Of a stretch of 64,000 bases of DNA, positions 1-8,607 are shown one piece after another (within the stretch, counting starts at the first letter, position 1; each line of letters starts with the position of its first letter). A program made the position numbers and the translations under genes. The notes beneath the pieces are model-generated. The model made no database searches. It had not been told where the DNA came from and worked only from the letters and a program-made list of their open reading frames with translations. This DNA comes from an uncultured Prevotellaceae bacterium (lineage in GTDB: Bacteria > Bacteroidota > Bacteroidia > Bacteroidales > Bacteroidaceae): NCBI GenBank assembly GCA_902786665.1, contig CADADN010000012.1:1-64000 (forward strand), read 5' to 3'.

Positions 1-94
1 CGCGATGGACACCCTTGCCTTGGGCTGTGCGATTCCCGCTATTAGGGCTCGCTCGGGACTTGCACCCGTTAGTTGATACTCATGCTGAGCGTAC
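1..94 (-). mobile_element. 5' end of a bacterial group IIC-like intron (truncated by window edge)
   Basis: Read on the minus strand from position 94, the sequence begins GTACGCTCAGCATGAGT, then has GGGTGCAAGTCCCG and GCAAGGGTGTCC followed by a GGCGA-like block. These blocks fall in the same order and spacing as domain I of the Oceanobacillus iheyensis group IIC intron (start GUGUGCCCGGCAUGGGU, then GGGUGAGAGUCCCG, then GCAAGGGUGUCC). Group IIC introns characteristically insert just downstream of intrinsic terminators, and this one lies one base past the T-run of the terminator at 96-130, in the same orientation. The catalytic core and any reverse-transcriptase ORF would lie outside the window. 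The comparison is from memory; the start GUAC instead of GUGYG is atypical. Confidence 0.7.
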
Positions 95-95
95 T

Positions 96-130
96 AAAAA
101 AGCCAAGGCCTGGGCTATACCCCAGGCCTT
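96..130 (-). terminator. Intrinsic terminator of the dockerin-tailed secreted protein gene
   Basis: A perfect 10-bp stem (AAGGCCTGGG at 105-114 with CCCAGGCCTT at 121-130, loop of 6) is followed on the minus strand by GGC and TTTTTT (96-101). It lies 27 bases past the stop codon of the gene at 157-2706 and provides the insertion site for the group II intron. Confidence 0.85.
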
Positions 131-156
131 GACAGGATGATGTATGGTATTTCAAA

Positions 157-2706
157 TCAATTACTACCGAGAGCCATGTTCACAACAATAGCAATATCGG
201 AGATGGTGATGTCACCGTCTTGATTAGTGTCGGCATTCGCCTTGATGAAGGTGGCTGGCTCAACATCGGTCAAGCAATAACTCACCAACAACACAGCATC
301 GGTGACGGTGACTTGGCCGTCGCCATTGACATCTCCAAGGAGGGCTTCGTAGTCACCCGTGCGCTTGAGATAGATGTAGTCAAGTTCAAGGTTGTTGTTG
401 TTCTCTGTGTCAGTGTTGATGATGGCTACGCTGAAACCTTCTGCAACGTTGACACCTTCTATCGTCCTCTCGGCCTGGGCGGAGTTGCCCCATGCCTCGA
501 GTTCACCGATGATGCTTGGAAGAGAATTGCTGGCAATGCCAAGACTGACTGTTGCATCATTGCGGCTTCCGTTGCGGGCACGAAGGGTGACGGTGTATTT
601 GCCGGCTGGCAGGGCATCGGTCTTCACATAGCTATTCTTGTACAAACGACGTGCTTGCCCGTTGGCGTAACGGCCAGGGAACAATCCGTTGGCAGCCCAT
701 GAATGTGAAGGTGTCAGGTCTTCTATCTCGCTGAAATAGTCGTAGTCTGCTTCCTGGTAGGTCAATGTCGGGTTCTCTCCGGCATTCACTTTGATGCCGT
801 AATAGGGGTCGGCTGCATTTTGCTCGATGGCATACCACTTGCCGTCTTTCTCCACTGCCTTGGTGTAGTAGACTACTTGCGAAAGGGTTTCCTTGATGGC
901 GCCTTCTGAAACGACACCCAACTCGTTGCCTTCGCTGTCAACAGCAGTCAAGGTGAAAGGAATGTCTTGGGCCTCACGGAACTTGATGGTCACCACGACA
1001 CCATTGGCCACCACTTTGCCTTCACTGTCGTCACTTGCATAGATGTAGATGACATCCTCATACACAGGCTCTTCACCACTGTCGTCAACCAATCTGCTGA
1101 TGGTGATGGGGTCCTTGTCGGTGGAGGCAAGGGTGATCTCCACGCCCACGGCGCTGCTGCGCACCTCTGGGTCTTTCAAGTCTTTGCCATTCTCATCGAC
1201 GAACTTCACCGTATATTCCGCCACTTCAGGATTGCCGGTGCGCTTCAGAGTAAGGTAGTCCATCTCAAGGTTGGAATTCCATTCCGTGGCGTTGTAGAGT
1301 GCGAGGGCGTAACCTTCGGGCACCACGACACCTTCAACAGTCATCTCAGCCTGCTGGCCACCGGGCCATTCTGTGAATGTGGCGGAAGGAGAGGAGGAGA
1401 GGTTGCCGTTTGCATCCACTAGATGGAGTGGCAGGGTGGCAGTCTGTGAGGAACTTTGGTTGCGTCCTCTAAGAGACACAGTGTAGATGCCGGCTGGCAG
1501 CGGTGCCGTAGCCACATGGCTTTGTTTCTGGAGTCGTGGAGCAAGGCCGTTGGAATATCGTCCAGGGACGGAGCCTGTAGTGGCCCAAGAACGCGACGGG
1601 GTGAGGTCTTCGATTTCAATGAAATCATCCAGTTCGGAAGGGGCATAGGTCACTTTGATGTCATCGCCACCTTCAACAGATACACCATAATAGGGGTCGG
1701 TGGACCTTTGCTCGGTCAGGTACCATACATCATTCACCTTGATGCCTTTCCTGTAATAAACGACAGTCCTCTCACCTTCATACAATACGCCTTTGGCCAA
1801 CTGTTGAAGTTCATTGTCGTCGCCATCGACGGCGGTCACTGTATATGCATCCTGTACGGCTTCCTTGAAGAGAACGGTTACCACGGTGCTACCGTTGGCT
1901 TTAATGACCATGCCTTCGGAATCGTCACTCAAATAAAGGTATTTCACATCATCCTTCCACCTGTCGGCACGGTCGGTAGAACTCAGCACGATGCCGTTGC
2001 CCACCACTCCGGTGCGGGTTTCGCTGGCCAGCAGGATGTTGTCGGTGGTTTGGAAGTTGACGGTGTATGAAGCAGTCTGAACGACCTGTTTCACTTCGCT
2101 CACCTTGATGCCTTTGATGGTCTGGAAGATGTCTGCCACGCGTCCTGGTTTAGAGTAGCCAATGGCTACGCCGTCGGGTGCGACTTGGGTTGCACCAGAG
2201 CCGGTCACCTCGCCACTGGTGGACATGTTGATGGAGTATTCGCATTCGCCGGATGCCTGGTCGATGGTGAGTAGTATGGACCACTCTCCACCACGCACAT
2301 CTTCCTTCTTGCCGAATGTGCTGGTTTGGACACCATCAAAAAGGATGGCGCCATATTGGTCTTGCCCATAAGCTCGAAGCTCCACGCCGCCGATCTTGAT
2401 GTAGTTGTAGCCACCGTTACGGCCAGTGGACTGACCTACATTCCAAGTCAAATTGAGGGTGATGATGGAATTCGCGGTGAAAGAGATGCTCTTCTTGTTC
2501 TCATAACTGGTGTTTGAGGCAAAGAAATAGAGGTTGCCCTCAGCGTTCACACTCACAGTGGAATTATCGCCAGGCCAGTCTTCAATGTCGGAGGAAGTCC
2601 ATGCCCCGGCTTCCTTCTGGTACAATACGGTGGATTGTGCTGAAACACACAGTCCCGTCAGCACGCATAGTGCCAACAGTAATGTTCTTAAAGTAAAAGG
2701 TTTCAT
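157..2706 (-). CDS. Secreted protein with two repeated modules and C-terminal dockerin-like domain
   Basis: Product of 849 residues with an N-terminal signal peptide (hydrophobic stretch about 7-22, cleavage near SAQ). The middle holds two homologous halves: residues about 365-490 and 640-780 both carry an EIEDLTPS-SWA--G--PGRY-NG block followed by a TALPAG-YTV-LR-RN block, so an ancestral module has duplicated. The C-terminus (about 793-849) has two EF-hand-like dockerin type I loops, GDVNGDGQVTVTD and ADTNQDGDITISD. Dockerin loops bind calcium; in non-cellulosomal Bacteroidetes their partner is usually unknown, and no cohesin is seen here. It is likely exported to the surface or periplasm. 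The overall function is not recognised. Confidence 0.85.
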   Translation of the reverse strand: MKPFTLRTLLLALCVLTGLCVSAQSTVLYQKEAGAWTSSDIEDWPGDNSTVSVNAEGNLYFFASNTSYENKKSISFTANSIITLNLTWNVGQSTGRNGGYNYIKIGGVELRAYGQDQYGAILFDGVQTSTFGKKEDVRGGEWSILLTIDQASGECEYSINMSTSGEVTGSGATQVAPDGVAIGYSKPGRVADIFQTIKGIKVSEVKQVVQTASYTVNFQTTDNILLASETRTGVVGNGIVLSSTDRADRWKDDVKYLYLSDDSEGMVIKANGSTVVTVLFKEAVQDAYTVTAVDGDDNELQQLAKGVLYEGERTVVYYRKGIKVNDVWYLTEQRSTDPYYGVSVEGGDDIKVTYAPSELDDFIEIEDLTPSRSWATTGSVPGRYSNGLAPRLQKQSHVATAPLPAGIYTVSLRGRNQSSSQTATLPLHLVDANGNLSSSPSATFTEWPGGQQAEMTVEGVVVPEGYALALYNATEWNSNLEMDYLTLKRTGNPEVAEYTVKFVDENGKDLKDPEVRSSAVGVEITLASTDKDPITISRLVDDSGEEPVYEDVIYIYASDDSEGKVVANGVVVTIKFREAQDIPFTLTAVDSEGNELGVVSEGAIKETLSQVVYYTKAVEKDGKWYAIEQNAADPYYGIKVNAGENPTLTYQEADYDYFSEIEDLTPSHSWAANGLFPGRYANGQARRLYKNSYVKTDALPAGKYTVTLRARNGSRNDATVSLGIASNSLPSIIGELEAWGNSAQAERTIEGVNVAEGFSVAIINTDTENNNNLELDYIYLKRTGDYEALLGDVNGDGQVTVTDAVLLVSYCLTDVEPATFIKANADTNQDGDITISDIAIVVNMALGSN

Positions 2707-2747
2707 ATAGTTTGATGATTGGTTATGATTAGTTTCTTAAGTTGCTG

Positions 2748-2755
2748 CAAAAATA
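2748..2755 (-). promoter_or_regulatory. -7 element for the dockerin-tailed protein gene
   Basis: On the minus strand TATTTTTG matches the Bacteroidetes -7 consensus TAnnTTTG and sits 42 bases upstream of the start codon at 2706. No well-spaced TTTG -33 element is evident, so the call is tentative. Confidence 0.4.
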
Positions 2756-2879
2756 CAAAAAAAAGGCATACCTGAATCTTTGAGGACAAAAATACAAGTA
2801 TTTAAACCACTTTTTAGTGATATTTTTGTCAAGACGACCAGGATTCTTTCATCGAATACTAATACCAAGTATCACTTGG

Positions 2880-4268
2880 TTACCCAAAGAGTTCGCGCAA
2901 GGCTTCTTCCACCTTCTTGACTGGGTGGATTTTGATGTTGAAGCGCCGAGTGTCCATGCCGCCAAAGTTGTATTTTGGGATGATGATGTCGGTGAATCCC
3001 AGTTTTTCCGCCTCTGCCACTCGTTGCTCGATGCGGCTGACAGGACGCACCTCGCCGCTAAGGCCTACCTCGCCTGCCATGCACCAACCCGTTTCTATCG
3101 CAGTGTCCACATTGCTCGACAACACGGCGGAGATGATGCTCAGGTCCATTGCCATGTCGGTCACGCGGAGGCCGCCGGCGATGTTGACAAAAACGTCTTT
3201 CTGCATCAGTTTGAACCCCACTCGCTTCTCCAGTACGGCGAGCAACATATTGAGGCGACGATGGTCGAAACCTGTCGCCGAACGTTGAGGGGTGCCGTAT
3301 GCCGCTGTGGACACCAAGGCCTGGGTTTCAAGCAGGAAGGGGCGCACTCCCTCTATGGCTGCCGTGATGGCAACACCCGACAATCCCTCATGCTCTTGGT
3401 TGAGTAGCAGTTCGGAAGGGTTGGATACCGCACGCAGGCCGTTTTGCTGCATCTCGTAGATGCCGAGTTCGCTGGTGCTGCCGAAGCGGTTCTTGATGGA
3501 GCGAAGGATGCGGTACATGTAATGCTGGTCACCCTCGAACTGAATCACCGTGTCGACAATGTGTTCCAATATCTTGGGACCAGCCAAAGTCCCCTCCTTC
3601 GTGATATGCCCGATCATGACGACGGGTATGCCGCTTGACTTGGAGAAACGGAGCAGGGCGGAGGCACATTCGCGCACTTGTGAGAGACTGCCTGGCGAAC
3701 TATCCACTTCCTCGGTGGAGATGGTCTGTATGGAGTCGATGATGACAAGGTCGGGGCGGGAGTCCTTGATTTGAGCAAAGATGTTCTCTAAAGAGGTCTC
3801 GCACAATATCATCACATGTTCGCTGTCGCCCTTGCCAATGCGGTCGGCGCGCATCTTCAACTGGTATGAGCTTTCCTCTCCACTCACGTAGAGGATTTTT
3901 CTCTCGGGCATGTTGAGGATGGTTTGCAAGGTCAGCGTGCTCTTGCCTATGCCCGGCTCGCCACCAAGCAGAACGATGGAGCCGGGAACCAACCCTCCTC
4001 CCAAGACGCGGTTCAACTCGCTGTCGTGCATGTCTAGACGAGGAGACTCTTTTGCGGAGATGTCTTTCAATGGGGTGGGGCGTGCCTTGCCACCAAGTTG
4101 TGAACGAAGTGACGAGGCAGCGGCTCGTGCAGCCTGGCTACCCGTCTCGTTGGCGATGCGGATTTCCTTGAAAGTGTTCCATTGACCGCAAGCAGGACAT
4201 TTGCCTATCCATTTGGCCGACTCTTGTCCGCAGTTGGAGCACACATAAGCAATTTTGTCTTTTGCCAT
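2880..4268 (-). CDS. radA: DNA repair protein RadA (Sms)
   Basis: Product of 462 residues, the normal RadA length. RadA is a RecA-like ATPase that drives branch migration of recombination intermediates. Visible features in order are a C4 zinc finger (Cys10, Cys13, Cys24, Cys27), Walker A GGEPGIGKST near 102-111, Walker B LVIIDSIQT near 174-182, the RadA-specific KNRFG motif at 259-263, and a C-terminal Lon-like domain ending in the typical VEEALRELF helix. The gene stands alone between an AT-rich spacer and the htpG terminator. A -7-like element TACTTTTG lies at 4315-4322. A short 7-bp hairpin (2864-2880) at the stop codon has no clear T-run. Confidence 0.97.
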   Translation of the reverse strand: MAKDKIAYVCSNCGQESAKWIGKCPACGQWNTFKEIRIANETGSQAARAAASSLRSQLGGKARPTPLKDISAKESPRLDMHDSELNRVLGGGLVPGSIVLLGGEPGIGKSTLTLQTILNMPERKILYVSGEESSYQLKMRADRIGKGDSEHVMILCETSLENIFAQIKDSRPDLVIIDSIQTISTEEVDSSPGSLSQVRECASALLRFSKSSGIPVVMIGHITKEGTLAGPKILEHIVDTVIQFEGDQHYMYRILRSIKNRFGSTSELGIYEMQQNGLRAVSNPSELLLNQEHEGLSGVAITAAIEGVRPFLLETQALVSTAAYGTPQRSATGFDHRRLNMLLAVLEKRVGFKLMQKDVFVNIAGGLRVTDMAMDLSIISAVLSSNVDTAIETGWCMAGEVGLSGEVRPVSRIEQRVAEAEKLGFTDIIIPKYNFGGMDTRRFNIKIHPVKKVEEALRELFG

Positions 4269-4314
4269 AAAGCGAATATGCAGTTAAGAAAAAATGGTTT
4301 TTACATTTACATTG

Positions 4315-4322
4315 CAAAAGTA
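4315..4322 (-). promoter_or_regulatory. -7 element for radA
   Basis: TACTTTTG on the minus strand matches TAnnTTTG and lies about 47 bases before the radA start codon. No TTTG at the right -33 spacing was seen. Confidence 0.4.
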
Positions 4323-4355
4323 CAATAAAATTTGTATATTTCCTTGTTTCGAGAA

Positions 4356-4400
4356 CAAAAAAGCAGGAAGGCCTTTCCTTTGGGGAATCGACCTTCCTGC
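4356..4400 (-). terminator. Probable intrinsic terminator downstream of htpG
   Basis: GCAGGAAGG (4363-4371) pairs with CCTTCCTGC (4392-4400) around a 20-base loop, and the minus strand then reads TTTTTTGTTC. It lies 170 bases past the htpG stop codon, between htpG and the radA promoter. The orientation of the T-run makes it a minus-strand terminator. Confidence 0.6.
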
Positions 4401-4520
4401 CTGACAAGTTGTTTGCAATATTCAAATATCGTAAGTAAGAGAAAATAGGGTGTTAAGATAGTTTTGTGGATATATGGACTGCATCATACTACTTCATGAT
4501 AGCTGTAAAAATGAACAGTT

Positions 4521-4556
4521 GTCCCTTTAACTCCTTTTTAACTCCCTTTTTACTTC
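4521..4556. repeat. Short CCCTTTAACTCC-type intergenic repeat
   Basis: Plus-strand units of about 12 bases of the form (T)CCCTTTTTAACT are repeated in tandem just past the htpG stop codon. The same unit makes a longer array at 12351-12472, also just past a minus-strand stop codon. Apart from this and the terminator at 4356-4400, the 300-base spacer 4269-4569 holds nothing recognisable. Confidence 0.6.
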
Positions 4557-4569
4557 TTTACCTCCCGAA

Positions 4570-6624
4570 TCATTTAATCATATCGACCGACCTTTTGAGG
4601 AAGGCGGCAAGAGCGGCACCTTTCAGCATGCCGTTTTGCAGCAAGGCGAGGTCGATCAATTGATGAATGACATCGTTGCCTTTGGCATAATCTGAAACGA
4701 TTTGCTTCTTCTTCTCGTTCTCTTCACGCACTTTCTTCTCTGTGTCTGCCACGTCGTCTTTCTCCTCCTGGGTCACCTCTTCAGGCTTCTTCTTGTCTTG
4801 TTCCTGGCGCAAGACGGCGAGGCGCGCTTCCAAACCTTTGATTTCTGCCTTCACTGGTTTGAGGGCTTCAGCACAAGCGGAATTCTCGTCCTCAAGGACT
4901 CGCTTGACAAGCGGGTGGTCGCTGTTGAGCACCATGCTGTAGGTGTCGGGCATCTCGCCATAGAAGGCCATGCCGCTCTGGTAACGACTGATGTCCTTCA
5001 TCCTTCGCATATACTCGCTCTGGGTGATGACCACGGGTTGGGTTTCTGCACCAAGGGCCTGCACCTCAACATAGATGTTGGTCTTTTCCATAGTGGGAAG
5101 TTGGGAGCGGAATGCTTGTGACAGAATGTCAGTGTCCTCATCGCTCAACTCATTTTCCTTCTTCTCCTCTTTCATGATGAGACGGTCGATGACATCTCCG
5201 TCCACACGGGTGAAACGGCACTTTTCCAATTTCTGCTCCAGCATGGAAACCAACGGAGTGTCCAAATCGCCATCCATGAGCAATACGCTGTAGCCTTTCG
5301 CCTTGGCAGCCTCGATGTAGCTATACTGGTCTTCCACATTGTTGGCATAGAGATATACCAAGGTGTCGTTCTTGTCTGTTTGGTTCTCCTTGATGAGAGC
5401 AGCATATTCCTCATAAGTGAAATACTTGCCTTCGGTGTCTTTCAACAAGGCAAAGTCCTTGGCACGGTCGTAGAAGTCTTCTTGCGACAGCATGCCATAG
5501 TTGATGAATATCTTCAAATCATCCCATTTCGACTCATAATCCTTGCGGTCTTCCTTGAAAATGCTGTTGAGACGGTCGGCAACCTTCTTGGTGATGTAGG
5601 TGGAGATCTTCTTCACGTTGGCATCGCTCTGGAGATAAGAACGGCTCACATTGAGAGGGATGTCGGGGGAGTCTATCACGCCATGCAACAGGGTGAGGAA
5701 TTCCGGCACGATGCCTTCCACCTGGTCTGTCACAAAGACTTGGTTGCAATAGAGTTGGATTTTGTTACGCTGCAGGTCGATGTTGGATTTCACACGAGGG
5801 AAATAGAGGATACCCGTCAGGTTGAAGGGGAAATCTACATTCAGATGAATCCAGAAGAGAGGCTCGTCCTGCATCGGATAAAGCTTGCGATAGAAAGTCT
5901 TGTAGTCTTCATCGGAAAGCGAACTGGGCGACTTTGACCACATCGGCTCGGTATCGTTGATGATGTTGTCCTCTTCGGTATCCACCTGCTTGCCATCCTT
6001 CCATTCGGTCTTCTTGCCAAATGCGATGGGAACCGCCATGAACTTGCAATATTTGTCGAGCAAGCCTTGAATCTTGTCCTTTTCAAGGAATTCCTTGCAG
6101 TCCTCTGCCAGATGTAGGATGATGTCGCTGCCACGGTCGGCTTTCTCTGTCTCGCTGATTTCATACTCAGGACTCCCGTCGCAACTCCATTTCACAGCTA
6201 CTGCGTCATCCTTGTAACTACGTGTCACTATCTCCACCTTGTCGCTTACCATGAAGGCGCTGTAGAAACCGAGTCCGAAATGACCGATGATGGCGTTGGC
6301 ATTGTCTTTGTACTTGTCAAGGAAGTCGTTCACGCCAGAGAAGGCGATTTGATTGATGTATTTGTCTATCTCCTCTGCGGTCATGCCTATGCCCCGGTCG
6401 CTGAAAGTCAACGTACCTTTGTCGGCATCGATACTTACGTGGATGGTGAGGTCGCCCATTTCTCCCTTGAAATCGCCTCGTTCGGCCAGGGTCTTGAGCT
6501 TTTGCGTGGCATCCACGGCGTTGGATACCATCTCACGGAGAAAAATCTCATGGTCTGAATAAAGGAATTTTTTGATGACGGGGAAAATGTTCTCTGTCGT
6601 CACCCCGATGTTACCTTTTTGCAT
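4570..6624 (-). CDS. htpG: Molecular chaperone HtpG (Hsp90)
   Basis: Product of 684 residues, full length for bacterial Hsp90. It is an ATP-driven dimeric cytoplasmic chaperone. The N-terminal GHKL ATPase domain shows FLREMVSNAVDA near 28-39, SDRGIGMT near 75-82, and GHFGLGFYSAFMV near 114-126. The middle domain has the conserved GILYFPR and QRNKIQLYCNQVFV segments, and the C-terminal dimerisation domain follows a charged region rich in Lys and Glu (about 605-645). The start codon is preceded by an AT-rich leader. It appears monocistronic, with a terminator at 4356-4400. Confidence 0.98.
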   Translation of the reverse strand: MQKGNIGVTTENIFPVIKKFLYSDHEIFLREMVSNAVDATQKLKTLAERGDFKGEMGDLTIHVSIDADKGTLTFSDRGIGMTAEEIDKYINQIAFSGVNDFLDKYKDNANAIIGHFGLGFYSAFMVSDKVEIVTRSYKDDAVAVKWSCDGSPEYEISETEKADRGSDIILHLAEDCKEFLEKDKIQGLLDKYCKFMAVPIAFGKKTEWKDGKQVDTEEDNIINDTEPMWSKSPSSLSDEDYKTFYRKLYPMQDEPLFWIHLNVDFPFNLTGILYFPRVKSNIDLQRNKIQLYCNQVFVTDQVEGIVPEFLTLLHGVIDSPDIPLNVSRSYLQSDANVKKISTYITKKVADRLNSIFKEDRKDYESKWDDLKIFINYGMLSQEDFYDRAKDFALLKDTEGKYFTYEEYAALIKENQTDKNDTLVYLYANNVEDQYSYIEAAKAKGYSVLLMDGDLDTPLVSMLEQKLEKCRFTRVDGDVIDRLIMKEEKKENELSDEDTDILSQAFRSQLPTMEKTNIYVEVQALGAETQPVVITQSEYMRRMKDISRYQSGMAFYGEMPDTYSMVLNSDHPLVKRVLEDENSACAEALKPVKAEIKGLEARLAVLRQEQDKKKPEEVTQEEKDDVADTEKKVREENEKKKQIVSDYAKGNDVIHQLIDLALLQNGMLKGAALAAFLKRSVDMIK

Positions 6625-6822
6625 TTTGTTAAGTTTTTATATGTTGTTGATGATTTTTTTCATTTCAGCCTTCAATATGCAAATACCGTGCCAAATGGGT
6701 GATTTGAGGGCTTCCATTTGCTACATTTTTGCCAGAGGGGCTTTTTCTCTCCATTCGCCATGAAAAATGAAAAAAAACAAAAAGTTTTTTGTAAAACATG
6801 CTACTTGTTTCACTTTTTTTAT

Positions 6823-6830
6823 TATCTTTG
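6823..6830 (+). promoter_or_regulatory. -7 promoter element for a noncoding transcript
   Basis: TATCTTTG exactly matches the Bacteroidetes -7 consensus on the plus strand. A TTG lies 15 bases upstream, closer than usual. The next plus-strand ORF of note is far away, so the element probably drives the RNA ending at the hairpin at 7009-7043. Confidence 0.55.
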
Positions 6831-6837
6831 CAACATA

Positions 6838-7043
6838 ATCTTTGAGACGCCATTAAATCTAAGTGCATTGCTTTCGTGGTGATGATGAAATACAATGATC
6901 ATCTTTATTATATATAAGGTGTAACCACAAGAATATGCCAAGGCGTCCAACGTCCATGGTTGATTCTTTATAACATATTTGTTCAATAGGTAGTTTTTTG
7001 AAAGGTAAGCCCCGGCAACAGTAGTGATACTATGTGCCGGGGC
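6838..7043 (+). ncRNA. Putative structured small RNA of about 205 nt (6S-like or Bacteroidales-1-like)
   Basis: The region between htpG and pepD contains no plausible ORF but has a consensus -7 element at 6823-6830 and a strong hairpin at its 3' end (GCCCCGGCA 7009-7017 with TGCCGGGGC 7035-7043, extended inside by TAGT/ACTA). Between them are nested complementary segments in rod order: GACGCC (6846-6851) with GGCGTC (6942-6947), GCAT (6865-6868) with ATGC (6935-6938), GTGGT (6876-6880) with ACCAC (6924-6928), and GATGAT (6881-6886) with ATCATC (6898-6903). An elongated rod with internal bubbles recalls 6S RNA; a promoter-to-terminator RNA is also how the Bacteroidales-1 motif is described. 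The family assignment is inference. Confidence 0.5.
7009..7043 (+). terminator. Hairpin at the 3' end of the putative small RNA
   Basis: A GC-rich 9-bp stem with inner extension and a GAT loop. The plus-strand tail is ATTTGTG, a weak T-tract. The same hairpin could also act on minus-strand transcripts leaving pepD. Confidence 0.5.
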
Positions 7044-7066
7044 ATTTGTGTAATGTGGTATGAAAG

Positions 7067-7090
7067 CAGCCTCTCTTTATGGAGAGGCTG
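7067..7090 (-). terminator. Hairpin downstream of pepD
   Basis: CAGCCTCTC (7067-7075) pairs with GAGAGGCTG (7082-7090); the minus strand continues CTTTCATACC. It begins 10 bases past the pepD stop codon. The T-tract is short, so termination is likely but not certain. Confidence 0.5.
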
Positions 7091-7099
7091 GCTTCATTA

Positions 7100-8551
7100 T
7101 TATTCTATGGTTTTCAAGATTTCCAACAAGTGGTCCCATACCATCTGCACTGTGGGAATGAGCAGGCGCTCGTCGGGGGAGTGGACACCTCGGAGGGTGG
7201 GACCGAACGACACCATGTCCATATTGGGATAACGCTCGGAGAAGAGACCGCACTCCAGGCCGGCATGGATGCCCAAAACCTTTGGATCCTTGCCGAAGAG
7301 TTTACGGTAGGTGTCAACCACGAACTTCGTCAGCTTGCTGTTGGGGTTCATCTTCCATGCAGGATAGCCGTCGCCTTGCTCCACCTCGGCGCCTGCCAAT
7401 TGGAACAATGCCTTCACGGTGTTGGCCATGTTGCGGAGGTTGCTCATCACGTTGGAGCGCTGACTGGCAACGATGGTCATCGCCTCGTCACCGCTTTGCA
7501 CGCTGGCCACATTGCTGCTGGTTTCCACCAGCCAAGAGATTTCCTCGTCCTGGCACATGGACAACACGCCGTTGTCAAGAGCCTGAAGGGAACGGATGAT
7601 GCGTGTGGAGGTCTCGGCAGGCAGAACAAGTTGGGCGTCAATGCTCTCCATGGCGAACTCCATTGCGGTGTCGGTTACATGGTATTCCTCTGCCACGTCG
7701 GAGGCAAAGATGTTCCAAGCAGCTTTCACTTCTTCTTTCTTGTCGGCAGGTACGCTGAACACCACGGCACCGTCGCGAGGGATGGCGTTGTGCATCTTGC
7801 CGGAGTTGAAACTGGCGAGACGGACACCGTATTGCTCGTTGATGGTGTAAAGGAAGCGTGCAAGGATTTTGATAGCGTTGGCCCTCTTCTTGTTGATGTC
7901 ATCGCCGGAGTGTCCACCACAAAGACCCTTCAACGTAGCTTTCATAAAGAACTGTCCTTCAGGGGCTTTTTCCTTAGTATAAATGAAACGGGCTTGGGTT
8001 GTGATGCCACCGGCACACGACACGAAAATCTGCCCTTCGTCCTCGGAGTCGAGGTTGATGAGCATGTCGCCAGTCATGAAACCGGCTTGCAAACCGAAGG
8101 CACCGGTGAGGCCTGTTTCCTCATCCACGGTGAAGAGGCATTCGATAGGACCGTGGGCGATGTCGTCGCTGTCGAGGAGCGCCAATTCCATCGCACAGCC
8201 TATGCCGTCGTCTGCACCCAACGTGGTGCCTTTAGCCTTCAGCCACTCACCGTCAACATAGGTCTCTATGGGGTCGGTCTCGAAATTGATGTCTACATCC
8301 ACCAATTTGTCGCATACCATGTCCATATGGCTTTGCAACACGACGGTGGGACGGTTCTCATAACCCGGTGTGGCGGGCTTGCTGATGAGCACGTTGCCCG
8401 TCTCGTCAACCTTGGTCGCAAGACCACGTTGCTTGCCAAAGTCCAAAAGGTAGGCAATCATTTTCTCCTCATGCTTGGAAGGGCGGGGAATCGAGTTGAT
8501 TTTGGCAAATTGCTCGAAAACTCGCCGGGGGGTCAGTTCAGTCTTAGTCAT
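7100..8551 (-). CDS. pepD: Aminoacyl-histidine dipeptidase (peptidase D, M20 family)
   Basis: Product of 483 residues, typical for the PepD branch of M20 metallopeptidases, which cleave dipeptides such as carnosine-type Xaa-His in the cytoplasm. Zinc-site motifs are visible: SHMDMVCD near 78-85 (metal His and catalytic Asp), GADDGIGCAMAL-like near 118-129 (bridging Asp), and DEETGLTGA near 150-158 (catalytic and metal Glu). A lid or dimerisation domain follows from about 205 to 400. There is no signal peptide. It is flanked by hairpins downstream and a 150-base promoter-bearing gap to the divergent gene at 8710. Confidence 0.95.
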   Translation of the reverse strand: MTKTELTPRRVFEQFAKINSIPRPSKHEEKMIAYLLDFGKQRGLATKVDETGNVLISKPATPGYENRPTVVLQSHMDMVCDKLVDVDINFETDPIETYVDGEWLKAKGTTLGADDGIGCAMELALLDSDDIAHGPIECLFTVDEETGLTGAFGLQAGFMTGDMLINLDSEDEGQIFVSCAGGITTQARFIYTKEKAPEGQFFMKATLKGLCGGHSGDDINKKRANAIKILARFLYTINEQYGVRLASFNSGKMHNAIPRDGAVVFSVPADKKEEVKAAWNIFASDVAEEYHVTDTAMEFAMESIDAQLVLPAETSTRIIRSLQALDNGVLSMCQDEEISWLVETSSNVASVQSGDEAMTIVASQRSNVMSNLRNMANTVKALFQLAGAEVEQGDGYPAWKMNPNSKLTKFVVDTYRKLFGKDPKVLGIHAGLECGLFSERYPNMDMVSFGPTLRGVHSPDERLLIPTVQMVWDHLLEILKTIE

Positions 8552-8607
8552 GTCTTTTCCTTTTTAATTACATTAGGGTATTAATTGTTAAAACTTGTGC
8601 TTTATTC

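Noticed and set aside
1-94. Possible rRNA fragment or small coding gene
   Set aside because: The conserved GGGTGCAAGTCCC and GCAAGGGTGTCC blocks and the location behind a terminator fit a group II intron better than rRNA; no coding frame is supported.
7079-8584. A 501-codon open frame on the plus strand opposite pepD
   Set aside because: It is the antisense shadow of a clear M20 peptidase gene; codon bias makes the opposite frame open. It has no family features and no promoter.
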